This document shows, in pieces, positions 16,622 to 23,489 of a DNA stretch of 34,906 nt; the stretch's first letter is position 1, and the number at the start of each line of letters is the position of its first letter. This DNA is from Bacteroidota bacterium (GTDB taxonomy: Bacteria; Bacteroidota; Bacteroidia; B-17B0; Aurantibacillaceae). The stretch is taken from assembly GCA_016702705.1 (NCBI GenBank), contig JADJDM010000004.1:1-34906 (forward strand), in the 5' to 3' direction. The position numbers were made by a program, and so were the translations under genes. The notes beneath the pieces are model-generated. The model saw only the letters and a list, made by a program, of their open reading frames with translations, was not told where the DNA came from and ran no database searches.

Positions 16622-16789
16622 ATGCACACAAAGGCTGACGTAAAAACTCCTAATTTGTATGAGGCATTATATGTTAGAATATTGGATTTTAATTTTAATG
16701 ATGCGATAGAGGCAGTCAAACATTATATTAATTTTCATAGACCGAATTGGATTGAACCCTGTGATTGTGGAAATGAAGATCAGGATTAA
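16622..16789 (+). CDS. Small 55-residue hypothetical protein
   Basis: ATG at 16622, 11 bases after the previous stop, running to TAA at 16787-16789. The sequence begins MHTKADVKTPNLYEALYVRI, has a helix NDAIEAVKHYINFH and ends WIEPCDCGNEDQD with a C-D-C pair. No family is recognised. It reads in the same direction as its neighbours with a short gap, which supports it as a real gene of the operon. Confidence 0.5.
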   Translation: MHTKADVKTPNLYEALYVRILDFNFNDAIEAVKHYINFHRPNWIEPCDCGNEDQD

Positions 16790-16848
16790 AAATGTTTTCT
16801 TCACAAACCAAATAGAAGTTAAATGCCATACTAAACCTTGCTCGATTT

Positions 16849-17484
16849 ATGGAAGATTTACTAATTAGAATTCATAATATTATTAATACATGCTGGGAAA
16901 GTTTCTCAGCCAAAGTTGGTGGTGGACTTATTGAAATAAATAAAGAGGCTTCGATGCAATTGCATTTTGCATATCTTCTGAAGAACAATTTAGACTTGGC
17001 GATTCATCATGCTGACGAAGCCATAAAGGTTGAATTAGAAACTGGAATAAACGTAAATGGGCGTTTAAGAGAAGCGGATATCATAATAAGTATTACAAAA
17101 GACGATAAGATACAAAAACTACCTATTGAGTTGAAGTGTTATAAAACATACACGTCAAATGGATCTCTTCGAGGAGCGCAAGATTTATTTAGATTTGGAA
17201 TTTATGAAGATTTACAACTACTTGAAGCATACACCAATAATCAGGATTTCATTCAAGGTCTCCAATTAACAATGACAGATAGCAGGGTGTTTGGCTTTCC
17301 TAATAGTACTAAAGGAAAAGGCTGGGGTTATAATACTGCAAATGGCAACTCTATTATTAATGGATTCGATGTTTCAATCCCAATTGCAGGTAATCCCGAT
17401 GCGAGTATAACACTAACTAAGAATTATCAATTCAATTGGGTAGAAATAAATAATTTCTATTTTTTAAAACTGCAAGGAAATTAG
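16849..17484 (+). CDS. PD-(D/E)XK-like nuclease family protein
   Basis: 211 residues. A nuclease-like core is visible: E33 in a helix (EINKEASMQLHFAYLL), D77 in LREADIIISITKDD, and E94-L-K96 in LPIELKCYKTY, giving D-x16-E-x-K on consecutive strands. This is the PD-(D/E)XK arrangement of restriction enzymes and related nucleases. The C-terminal half contains a glycine-rich part (FPNSTKGKGWGYN) and strands, with no known recognition domain. No methylase partner is adjacent apart from the MmeI-like enzyme, which does not need it. It lies within the defence cargo, 59 bases after the small gene. It may be a restriction-like or nicking enzyme acting on foreign DNA. Function is inferred from the motif only. 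Confidence 0.6.
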   Translation: MEDLLIRIHNIINTCWESFSAKVGGGLIEINKEASMQLHFAYLLKNNLDLAIHHADEAIKVELETGINVNGRLREADIIISITKDDKIQKLPIELKCYKTYTSNGSLRGAQDLFRFGIYEDLQLLEAYTNNQDFIQGLQLTMTDSRVFGFPNSTKGKGWGYNTANGNSIINGFDVSIPIAGNPDASITLTKNYQFNWVEINNFYFLKLQGN

Positions 17485-17516
17485 GCCTAACAATTCTATA
17501 TAACTATTAATTACTA

Positions 17517-18431
17517 ATGCGCCGAAAAAACATGAAAAACAAAACCTTAAAAAAGATTTTAAAATATTTCCTAATATTCCTGATAATTATCTTCACAGTA
17601 TCTTTTGTATTCTCTTTCCCAGTTCTCATAATGAATTTGAACATACACGACTTTTTTCCGTTTATAAAGCCTGAATGGTTTAAATACTCCGACTATGGGA
17701 CAACAGGAGATGCTATTGGCGGAATGACTGCACCTGTTGTTAATTTAATAGGTGCTTTTTTGGTTTACCTAGCATTGAGAGAACAAGTGAAAGCTAATGA
17801 TATTGTGCAAAAACAACTTGACAAATCAGAGAAAGAGAAAAGAACGGAAGAAGAAAACAAGATACTAGAAAATATGTTTTCATATACTATTAAAAGTGTT
17901 GAAAAAATCGAATACATTACTCCTAAAGGTGAAAGTTTATATGGAATCCCTGCAATACAAACAATTCTTGTAAAGGTATTGAGGGATAACCACGAAGGAG
18001 GTATAAAAAAAATAGAGGATCACAAGGAATTTGTTTTAGTATATAATACTGTTCAGCTGTTCGATGTTATATTAGATTACATTGATGAGTCTGAGGCTAC
18101 ATTGGCGACAAAATTTACAATCAACAAATTCCTTCAACATTCTTATGCAACTTACATAAGTACTGGAATAGAAGTCTCTGAATTGCAATACAAAAGCATT
18201 TTAAGTAACCCCATTTGCCCACAATGCAATGTAGAACACAAACTTCCAAAAAAATTGTTAGATGCTATAGAAAAAATTGATTTTCATTTGAAATCAAATA
18301 CTGAAATATTTGATGATATCAGAAAGAATCGTTTAAATAAGAATACTACAAAAAGTAAGGTAATTAATGAGATAAAAGCTAGAAAAAAACTAATCGCCGA
18401 TAGATTAGATGCAGAAAAAGAAAAAGCCTAA
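17517..18431 (+). CDS. Membrane protein resembling the putative phage abortive infection (AbiC-like) family
   Basis: 304 residues with two membrane helices, about 17-41 (FLIFLIIIFTVSFVFSFPVL) and 71-88 (APVVNLIGAFLVYLALREQ). Between them is YGTTGDAIGGM, a GD-x-x-GG signature just before the second helix as seen in putative AbiC-like proteins (PF16872-type). A coiled coil follows (KANDIVQKQLDKSEKEKRTE, 92-115), then a helical cytoplasmic domain of about 180 residues with a C-x-x-C pair (NPICPQCNVEH) and a basic end. Such proteins are thought to stop phage growth from the membrane, possibly by sensing or depolarisation. It lies in the same orientation after the nuclease gene. An ATG five codons in (17532) is an alternative start. 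Confidence 0.6.
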   Translation: MRRKNMKNKTLKKILKYFLIFLIIIFTVSFVFSFPVLIMNLNIHDFFPFIKPEWFKYSDYGTTGDAIGGMTAPVVNLIGAFLVYLALREQVKANDIVQKQLDKSEKEKRTEEENKILENMFSYTIKSVEKIEYITPKGESLYGIPAIQTILVKVLRDNHEGGIKKIEDHKEFVLVYNTVQLFDVILDYIDESEATLATKFTINKFLQHSYATYISTGIEVSELQYKSILSNPICPQCNVEHKLPKKLLDAIEKIDFHLKSNTEIFDDIRKNRLNKNTTKSKVINEIKARKKLIADRLDAEKEKA

Positions 18432-18849
18432 TACTCTAAAGCGAATGCCCTTTCCGAGAAAGAAAACTACTAAGTCTTTTTGAGTGTACCAGCCTTTATT
18501 GCAGCGACAGCTTTAATACCTTTTATAAACAAAATAGTAATTTAGAATGATTCTTAATAACACTTGGTTTATGCTGTCCACCGCTTCTTTTCTTGGATTT
18601 TGGTCCTTTTCAGGTAGATCTTAACATCTTATTGTTCGAATTGGATGGAAAACTGTTGAAAAGTAAGCATTCTAGTTGTTATTTTTGGGTTAAGGAAAGC
18701 AAATGCTTTTGTTGGTATGGATTAATTAGTTATGTTTGCTAATAACAAATAGTTAATATAATTCGCAACAGAAAAATATTTTTATCGAAAATATAGCTAC
18801 TTTTGCGCCCCTTTTTGTATCAAAACAGGAAAAGTTACGTATAACATAT
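18432..18849. promoter_or_regulatory. 418-bp region without a recognised gene, promoter-like end
   Basis: No supported gene is seen; a 25-codon ORF (18547-18624) is too short to trust. Near the end TACTTTTG (18798-18805) matches the -7 element TAnnTTTG. It lies 45 bases before the next gene, so transcription of the two-gene module 18850-19862 probably starts here. A clear -33 TTG is not seen. Confidence 0.4.
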
Positions 18850-19350
18850 ATGAACACAGAACAGGCTCATAAATCCTCAGTTAAAGACGAAGTAAATGAA
18901 CATGAACTTTGGTTTGACAAACTTATTGATGACGTCGTTAGTCACATTAAAGAAGATAAGGAAAAGTTAGCTTCAGGCGATGCAGACAAGTCGACACGCG
19001 AATTTTACTCTCTTCTAAAAAATGGTGATACCATTGGTATTGCGGCAAAAGCAAGAAGTGAAATGAGTAAAATTGTAGTTCGCGAAATGGTTATGTCTTA
19101 CTTTAAATTAATTACTGAACGTGCTATTGGTGTTTCTAAGTTAGCATTAGATTTATCTGCAAACAAAGTACTTGTGTGGGCAGAAATTACTGATGATGAC
19201 GATAAAACTGAGAAATCTCTTATTAGGGTAGAGTCAATGATAAACGCTATGTATGCTGAAAAGACTGGTATAAATTTAGATTCTACAATTGTTGAAACTT
19301 CTGATAATCTCCCAATACCAACACATTACAAAAGCGTAGCTTTGAGTTAA
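18850..19350 (+). CDS. Hypothetical protein, first gene of an HEPN-linked pair
   Basis: 166 residues, acidic and mainly helical (VKDEVNEHELWFDKLIDDVV; STREFYSLLKNGDTIGIAAK). A short beta part follows (NKVLVWAEITDDDDKTE) and the protein ends NLPIPTHYKSVALS. No family is recognised. It has its own promoter-like sequence at 18798 and is followed after 5 bases by an HEPN-like gene in the same direction. HEPN proteins commonly pair with a second protein (often a nucleotidyltransferase), but no nucleotidyltransferase GS-x-x-x-D motif is present here. If the pair is a toxin-antitoxin or defence module, the partner is of an unusual kind. Confidence 0.65.
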   Translation: MNTEQAHKSSVKDEVNEHELWFDKLIDDVVSHIKEDKEKLASGDADKSTREFYSLLKNGDTIGIAAKARSEMSKIVVREMVMSYFKLITERAIGVSKLALDLSANKVLVWAEITDDDDKTEKSLIRVESMINAMYAEKTGINLDSTIVETSDNLPIPTHYKSVALS

Positions 19351-19355
19351 TCATT

Positions 19356-19862
19356 ATGGCATCATTTGAACAACACGTAACTCAAGCCAAAAGTAATCTT
19401 AAGTTCTTAAAGCAAGTCACCGACGGCTCCACATTCTACGATTGGCAAGTTACTACCTGTTTTTATGCAGCGGTTCATTTAGTAAACGCACATATTGCAA
19501 AAGTGTCGGATGCTCATTATCGTTCACATGAAAAGACAAAACTTGCAATTAATCCTCATAATAGTTCTGCTGTCCAACCATTTGATGCAGATGTTCACGA
19601 CGATTATGTTTCTTTAGAAAAACTATCTAGAAGGTCGCGGTATTTATGTAATCCTGAAGGGGATGCTGCAATGGATAAGATTGCGTCAATAACCAAAATT
19701 AAGCATGTTAAAAAGGCTATGGTTCAGCTTAATTCGGTGATGACTTACTTTAAAGATATTCACGGAATTGATTTTGATGCAATTGAAATTACTTGTCCAA
19801 ACCTGAAACCAGAAATACCAGCCGCACTTTCATACTTTAAACGTGCTGAAGCTGCAGTTTAA
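19356..19862 (+). CDS. HEPN-like domain protein, second gene of the pair next to attR
   Basis: 168 residues. The pattern WQVTTCFYAAVHLVNAHIA (residues about 30-48), then SDAHYRSHEKTKLAI, then DDYVSLEKLSRRSRYLC matches the helical bundle of HEPN proteins (W-x3-x-YYA helix, a loop with SH-x-K-T, and a helix with SRR-x-RY). The usual RNase motif R-x4-6-H is not plainly present, so it may be a non-catalytic relative or use other residues. The C-terminus is a short helix SYFKRAEAAV. It lies only 146 bases from attR, a common place for cargo acquired last. Together with the 166-residue partner it is a candidate toxin-antitoxin or defence pair. Confidence 0.6.
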   Translation: MASFEQHVTQAKSNLKFLKQVTDGSTFYDWQVTTCFYAAVHLVNAHIAKVSDAHYRSHEKTKLAINPHNSSAVQPFDADVHDDYVSLEKLSRRSRYLCNPEGDAAMDKIASITKIKHVKKAMVQLNSVMTYFKDIHGIDFDAIEITCPNLKPEIPAALSYFKRAEAAV

Positions 19863-19880
19863 GGTTAAGAAGACGTTAAT

Positions 19881-19899
19881 TTGTTACAATTTTGTTACA
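19881..19899 (+). repeat. Right arm-type sites: TTGTTACA pair
   Basis: TTGTTACA at 19881-19888 and 19892-19899, starts 11 bases apart, same orientation and spacing as the left pair (3804-3822). They lie 110 bases from attR. Confidence 0.65.
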
Positions 19900-20008
19900 T
19901 TTACGAATAATTAAAAGAGTATTAACTAATTTAAAAAGCGGCAAAGGCGGCGTTTTAGTTGGCAAGCGGAGTTATTTTATAGTATTTACAGAGGGGCGAA
20001 AGTGAGTT

Positions 20009-20025
20009 CTGGAGGCACCACAAAA
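20009..20025 (+). repeat. attR: right 17-bp direct repeat
   Basis: Exact copy of 3634-3650. Only the last 12 bases of tRNA-Phe plus CAAAA are present, so this is the chromosomal remnant beyond the element. Confidence 0.9.
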
Positions 20026-20055
20026 GCGAGTGAAATTTCACTCGCTTTTTTTATT
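20025..20055 (+). terminator. Displaced original terminator of tRNA-Phe
   Basis: AGCGAGTGAAATTTCACTCGCT followed by TTTTTTATTT: an intrinsic terminator directly after attR. It should have ended tRNA-Phe transcription before the element inserted. Confidence 0.8.
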
Positions 20056-20063
20056 TCTAAGAA

Positions 20064-20491
20064 TCATCTTTCCCATTTTTCCTTTTTTCCAAACACTAAG
20101 GTATTATCAGTTAGTTTCATTTTATCTAAACTAATTGCCCAGATGTAACCTGGCATTGCCAATGCAAATGGATATTTTTATAATAAGTACCTGGGCATTG
20201 AAAATCTACAACCAAGCTTTGACTGAGTATTTCTGCTTCAAACTGAAGTCCCTTAATTTTTAATGTGTTTACCTCGTTAGGTAAAATTGTACCTGCTACT
20301 TTCTTTTTCTCTTTAATCATTGCATGATGATTTGTACCTAAGGAAGATTTGAAAACAAGCATCCCCTTTTCTTTATCAAACGCATAAAAACAATTTATAC
20401 AATATGGCTGCCCAAATTCATCAACAAAGCATACGGATGCAACCTGAGATTCTTCTATAAATTCTTTGATGTTTTCAATAATTGGATTCAT
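20064..20491 (-). CDS. Pyridoxamine 5'-phosphate oxidase-like protein, frameshifted
   Basis: The N-terminal 108 residues (20491-20180) read as a small flavin-binding split-barrel protein: VASVCFVDEFGQPYCINCFY, KGMLVFKSSLGTNHHAMIKE, KKVAGTILPNEVNTLKIKGL, QFEAEIL. The frame then breaks at a run of five T on the plus strand (20175-20179). In the shifted frame the minus strand continues YPFALAMPGYIWAISLDKMK and ends KKEKWER at stop 20064-20066, the normal YhbP/UPF0306-like C-terminus. Removing one base restores a protein of about 142 residues. The substrate is unknown; such proteins bind FMN, haem or F420. The gene lies immediately beyond attR and points toward it. Confidence 0.7.
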
Positions 20492-20704
20492 GGTGCGCCC
20501 TCTGTTTTTAGTTTAAAAGTTTTTTTTCGGTCAGTATGCGAAATTTAATTTGTACAATAATCTCAGTCTGTGTTTTTTCTTCATAGTTACAAAAGTAAAT
20601 AACCTTTTCAGCTAAGTGCTTTTTCCCTTTCCTTGTTCCGTGCTAAATTAATACCTTTCCGTTAATTTTTTATGATACATCAATGTTCAAGATTATATTA
20701 ATTG

Positions 20705-20738
20705 TTGCTAAAACATGATTTAAATATCAATATCTTTG
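20705..20738 (+). promoter_or_regulatory. Promoter of recO
   Basis: TTG at 20705-20707 and TATCTTTG at 20731-20738, 23 bases apart, within the range for Bacteroidota promoters. The recO ATG is 10 bases downstream, implying a nearly leaderless mRNA. Confidence 0.55.
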
Positions 20739-20748
20739 CCTTAGCAAC

Positions 20749-21474
20749 ATGCAAAGTAAAACCAAAGGGATCGTTCTAAAAACAATTAAGTATGGCGATA
20801 GAAAGCTTATTGTAAAAATCTATACTAATACGCATGGCTTGCAATCCTTTTTTGTTTCCATGGGCACTTCGTCAAAAGCAAAAATAAAACCTGCACTTTT
20901 ACAACCTCTTACTCAAATCGAAATTGAAACAAGCATAAAACCCAACAAACAGTTTGCTAGTATTAAGGATATTCATTGCAACTATCAATACACTGATTTA
21001 AGTCAGAATATATATAAAAATACCATTGCAATGTTTTTAAATGAAGTAATGTTTTCATGTTTAAAAGAAGAAGAACCTAATGAAAATATGTTTTCGTTTG
21101 TTACCATTGCTTTTCAGTGGCTCGACCAAAGTCATGAACACATTAGTAATTTTCATCTTTACTTTTTAATTGAACTTTCAAAACATTTAGGGTTTTACCC
21201 TCAAAATAATTTTACTGCTGCAGAAACTTTCTTTGATTTAAGAGAAGGTGTATTTATTAATAAATCGCCGCAACATCCCGACTATTTGTTTCCTGAAAGC
21301 GGGAAATTATTATCGGATTTACTAATGGTTGATTTGCGCAACATTAGGTACTATCAGCTTGCCAAGCAGGAGCGTGATGACTTAATGAATAGCTTGCTTA
21401 CCTTTTACCGACTGCACGTTTCGGGAATAAAAGAGATTAAATCCTTGCAAGTACTTAAGGAAACCCTAAATTGA
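20749..21474 (+). CDS. recO: DNA repair protein RecO
   Basis: 241 residues. The N-terminal OB-fold domain reads KTKGIVLKTIKYGDRKLIVK then IYTNTHGLQSFFVSMGTSSK, with the typical opening of RecO. The helical C-terminal domain follows (IYKNTIAMFLNEVMFSCLKE and FHLYFLIELSKHLGFYPQNN), ending with helices that contain LTFYRLHVSGIKEIKSLQVL. The zinc-binding cysteines of some RecO proteins are absent. RecO loads RecA on SSB-coated DNA with RecR during recombinational repair. It is followed 54 bases later by the ABC exporter in the same direction. The ATG at 20749 fits the promoter at 20705-20738. Confidence 0.9.
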   Translation: MQSKTKGIVLKTIKYGDRKLIVKIYTNTHGLQSFFVSMGTSSKAKIKPALLQPLTQIEIETSIKPNKQFASIKDIHCNYQYTDLSQNIYKNTIAMFLNEVMFSCLKEEEPNENMFSFVTIAFQWLDQSHEHISNFHLYFLIELSKHLGFYPQNNFTAAETFFDLREGVFINKSPQHPDYLFPESGKLLSDLLMVDLRNIRYYQLAKQERDDLMNSLLTFYRLHVSGIKEIKSLQVLKETLN

Positions 21475-21528
21475 TAAGGTATTTCATCAAACACAATACT
21501 ATATGTATATTTACAGCGTTATTGCACC

Positions 21529-23400
21529 ATGAAAAAACTATTTAGCGTTTTTAAATACATTAAAGGATATTGGGGTTATGCTTCATTAAATATTCTTTTC
21601 AATATTCTATTTTCCTTCTTTTCTGTTTTTTCTATTACACTTGTTATTCCTTTTCTCGATTTGTTATTTCAACAAAACGAGAAATTAATTGAGTATAGTT
21701 TAAAAGCTGCGCCAAAATTAAGTTTATCAGCATCTTCGGTTTCCGACTATTTTTATTATCGTATGTCATCGTTTATAACACAACACGGAACAGACGCCGC
21801 AAACATTTCAAAAGGAAAACTAGAAGCTCTAATTTTCATTTGTATTTCCGTTACCATATTAATTTTCTGTAAAAACCTATTTCGCTACTTAGCTATGTAT
21901 TTCCTTGCTCCTATTCGTAACGGTGTGGTAAGAGACTTACGAAATAAAATGATGAAAAAATCATTAGAGCTTCCACTCTCCTATTACAGCGACGAACGCA
22001 AAGGAGACATCATTAGTCGCATGACAACTGATGTGCAGGAGATTGAGTGGAGCATCATGCAAACCTTGGAATTAATTTTTAGAGAACCTTTACTCATTAT
22101 TATTTCGGTTGTAATGTTGTTAAGTATTAGTCCATACCTTACGTTATACGTTTTACTTCTATTACCTATTGCAGGGGCAATTGTTGCGCTTGTAGGAAAA
22201 AGCTTAAAACGCTCAGCAATTAAAAGTAAAGCGGTATATGGAACTTTGTTCAGTATAATGGAAGAAACTTTAGGTGCTTTAAAAGTTATTAAAGCATTTA
22301 CTGCTGAGAAATTTTTACAACGTAAATACGAAGACGTAAATCAGCAACACTATAAATTATCAGTTGGTATTTATCGTAAAACTGATTTAGCTTCTCCCAT
22401 AAGCGAATCGGTTGTTGTTGGTGTTTTAATGTTTGTAATGTTTTTAGGTGGCAGCATGGTTTTAAGTGGTGATGGAGTGCTCACTGCAGCGGCCTTTATG
22501 GGCTACTTTGCTGTTGCTTCACAAATACTTCCTCCAATAAAACAAATTACAACGGCGTACAACAATATTCAAAAAGGTGTTGCTTCCGAGGAGCGAATTG
22601 AAAAAATATTATTTGCCCCGCTTGAGATAATGGATGCTACACAACCTGTCCATGTTGGTGGCTTTACCAACAAAATAGAATATAAGAATGTTTCCTTTGC
22701 GTATACCAAAGGTGATGCAGGGCATGTATTAAAGAAAATAAATCTTACTATTGAAAAAGGAAAAACCATTGCGTTAGTTGGACAATCGGGTTCTGGGAAA
22801 ACTACTTTAGCAGATATGTTGCCCCGCTTTTATGACCCAAGTGAAGGAGAAATACTGATTGACGGTGTATCATTAAAAAACATGACACTTAAAAATGTGC
22901 GTGAATTAATGGGAATTGTTTCGCAAGAATCTATTTTGTTTAATGATAGTATTCATAACAACATTGCCTTTGGTTTAGAAAACGTTTCGCGCGAACAAGT
23001 TATTGCTGCTGCTAAAATTGCAAATGCTCACGAATTTATTTCTCAAACACCTGAAGGCTACGATAGCAATGTAGGCGATAGAGGAAGTAAACTAAGTGGT
23101 GGACAAAAACAACGTATTTCTATTGCGCGTGCTATTCTTAAAAATCCACCCGTATTAATTTTAGATGAAGCAACCTCAGCATTAGATACAGAAAGCGAAC
23201 GTATAGTGCAAGATGCTTTAAACAGTTTAATGCAAAACAGAACATCTGTTATTATCGCACATCGTTTATCTACCATCGTTCATGCTGATGAAATTATAGT
23301 AATGCAACAAGGTGAAATTATTGAAAGAGGCAATCACCAACAACTACTTGCAAATAAAGGCACTTATAAAAAGCTATATGATATGCAGAGTTTTAAATAA
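21529..23400 (+). CDS. ABC exporter, fused membrane and ATPase domains (MsbA-like)
   Basis: 623 residues. The membrane half (about 1-350) has six hydrophobic segments including SLNILFNILFSFFSVFSITL and a coupling-helix region with SRMTTDVQEIEW. The ATPase half (about 375-620) has Walker A GQSGSGKTT, Q-loop SQESILFND, signature LSGGQKQR, Walker B VLILDEATSALD and the switch His in IIAHRLSTI. This full-length half-transporter would act as a homodimer. The family exports lipids, lipid-linked sugars, peptides or drugs; MsbA-type lipid A flipping is the usual guess, but the substrate cannot be fixed. No accessory genes are adjacent. Confidence 0.92.
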   Translation: MKKLFSVFKYIKGYWGYASLNILFNILFSFFSVFSITLVIPFLDLLFQQNEKLIEYSLKAAPKLSLSASSVSDYFYYRMSSFITQHGTDAANISKGKLEALIFICISVTILIFCKNLFRYLAMYFLAPIRNGVVRDLRNKMMKKSLELPLSYYSDERKGDIISRMTTDVQEIEWSIMQTLELIFREPLLIIISVVMLLSISPYLTLYVLLLLPIAGAIVALVGKSLKRSAIKSKAVYGTLFSIMEETLGALKVIKAFTAEKFLQRKYEDVNQQHYKLSVGIYRKTDLASPISESVVVGVLMFVMFLGGSMVLSGDGVLTAAAFMGYFAVASQILPPIKQITTAYNNIQKGVASEERIEKILFAPLEIMDATQPVHVGGFTNKIEYKNVSFAYTKGDAGHVLKKINLTIEKGKTIALVGQSGSGKTTLADMLPRFYDPSEGEILIDGVSLKNMTLKNVRELMGIVSQESILFNDSIHNNIAFGLENVSREQVIAAAKIANAHEFISQTPEGYDSNVGDRGSKLSGGQKQRISIARAILKNPPVLILDEATSALDTESERIVQDALNSLMQNRTSVIIAHRLSTIVHADEIIVMQQGEIIERGNHQQLLANKGTYKKLYDMQSFK

Positions 23401-23415
23401 ATAGTTCGTTAAACA

Positions 23416-23489
23416 CGTCTCGACTGCGCTCGACCTGACATCGTACTTTAATTAAATTTTTCGTGAGCAGGCTGAGGCTCTCGAAGCCT
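23416..23489. repeat. Short palindromic intergenic sequences
   Basis: Contains TCGACTGCGCTCGA (with 4-bp arms) near 23420-23433 and the imperfect hairpin AGGCTGAGGCTCTCGAAGCCT (arms only AGGCT/AGCCT) at 23469-23489, which reaches the purQ stop. Similar GC-rich palindromic sequences are scattered between genes in Bacteroidota. The second may end transcription from both converging genes. Confidence 0.4.

Larger units (their letters stand above)
3651..20025. mobile_element. Integrated element of about 16.4 kb in tRNA-Phe carrying defence-like cargo
   Basis: A 17-bp perfect direct repeat, CTGGAGGCACCACAAAA, lies at 3634-3650 (tRNA 3' end) and 20009-20025. Between the copies are a tyrosine recombinase adjacent to the left end, a second recombinase, divergent HTH regulators, an excisionase-like protein, a primase-helicase, a repeat cluster resembling an origin, an RHH protein and several defence-like genes. 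Exact end bases depend on where strand exchange occurs within the repeat. I see no relaxase, type IV secretion, capsid, portal or terminase gene. The order int, divergent regulators, small HTH, primase, repeats resembles phage-inducible islands. The small HTH, primase and RHH genes also resemble Bacteroides NBU-type mobilisable units without their relaxase. Confidence 0.9.

Noticed and set aside
18547..18624. 25-codon hydrophobic ORF in the gap before the HEPN-linked pair
   Set aside because: Hydrophobic like small toxin peptides, but too short, with no promoter, repeat or antisense RNA feature to support it.
3651..20025. Complete prophage or conjugative element
   Set aside because: No capsid, portal, terminase, tail, relaxase, coupling or type IV secretion gene was recognised among the open frames.
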